The notes under the pieces are model-generated. The model had not been told where the DNA came from. It was given only the letters and a program-made list of their open reading frames with translations, and did no database searches. Position numbers and translations under genes: made by a program. Below, piece after piece: positions 31,527 through 31,661 of a DNA stretch of 31,661 nt (its first letter is position 1; each line of letters opens with the position of its first letter). Source of the DNA: a virus; the IMG/VR virus record IMGVR_UViG_3300008448_000384, positions 1-31,661 of that record. One strand, written 5' to 3'.

Positions 31527-31661
31527 ATGGCAAATAGATATTGGGTCGGCGGTACCGGCAACTGGAGTGATACTGCTCGGTGGTCAGCGACATCTGGTGG
31601 CGCGGGCGGCGCATCTGTGCCTGGCACGAACGATGCTGCAATCTTTAACGCCTCATCTGGA
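31527..31661 (+). CDS. GC-rich fibre/receptor-binding-like protein (partial)
   Basis: This is the first 45 codons of a gene cut by the window end: MANRYWVGGTGNWSDTARWS, then GGAGGASVPGTNDAAIF. The WVGGTGNWSDTARW start is a repeated surface-protein motif of the type found at the head of beta-helix fibre or adhesin proteins. My hand count gives 78 G+C of 135 bases (58%), much higher than neighbouring genes, with GGC/GCG-type codons. This suggests recent acquisition. There is no clear strong ribosome site (only AGAG near the previous stop). The product is probably fibre-like, but only the start is visible. Confidence 0.65.
   Translation, partial: MANRYWVGGTGNWSDTARWSATSGGAGGASVPGTNDAAIFNASSG

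Noticed and set aside
1-31661. tRNA genes, integrase or lysogeny genes
   Set aside because: None were recognised. The region is compact structural coding sequence with few gaps.

Overview
The window is part of the virion-structure region of a T4-like myovirus (contractile-tailed phage). The protein set is diagnostic: gp32 single-stranded DNA-binding protein, gp4 head completion, gp48 and gp54 tail-tube ends, gp53, gp27, gp5-type spike, PAAR tip, gp25, gp6, gp7 and gp8, followed by fibre-type proteins. The AT-rich, AGA-rich coding, TAATG-linked genes and DUF4815-type and repeat-type fibre proteins resemble marine T4-like phages of the cyanophage/pelagiphage kind. The host cannot be determined from sequence alone. 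No integrase, tRNA, rRNA, CRISPR or insertion sequence was seen.

Layout. (1) 47-949 (+): gp32, ending in a strong GAAA-loop terminator at 957-982. (2) 980-6276 (-): a convergent block read in the order gp48, gp26, gp51, then a 1168-residue protein with GH19 and M15 peptidoglycan-hydrolase domains. (3) 6286-6371: a divergent control region with a T4-late-type TATAAATA octamer on each strand. (4) 6299-18954 (+): a dense, mostly overlapping operon of gp4, an unassigned protein, gp54, gp53, gp27, gp5 OB domain, gp5 needle, a small ORF, PAAR, gp25, gp6, gp7 and gp8. (5) 18964-31661 (+): large DUF4815-type and fibre-associated proteins, repeat-rich fibres, small accessory ORFs and a GC-rich gene cut by the window end.

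Main discovery. gp51 has no usable start codon, but its frame joins gp26 by a -1 shift exactly at a T-TTT-TTT heptamer. A 7-nt spacer and a perfect 9-bp stem follow. This is the architecture of a programmed -1 ribosomal frameshift, so the phage probably makes both gp26 and a gp26-gp51 fusion, immediately before a tape-measure-position gene. This parallels the lambda G/GT tail-assembly-chaperone arrangement.

Other points. The gp4 late promoter is placed so that transcription should start on the A of its ATG (a leaderless mRNA). gp32 has lost the zinc-binding cysteines. The T4 gp5 functions are spread over separate genes, with the lytic activity apparently moved to the opposite-strand protein. 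gp7 lacks the N-terminal part of T4 gp7. Small beta-type modules recur in gp53, gp7, gp8 and the following large proteins. The last 135 bases are much richer in GC (about 58% by hand count) than their surroundings.
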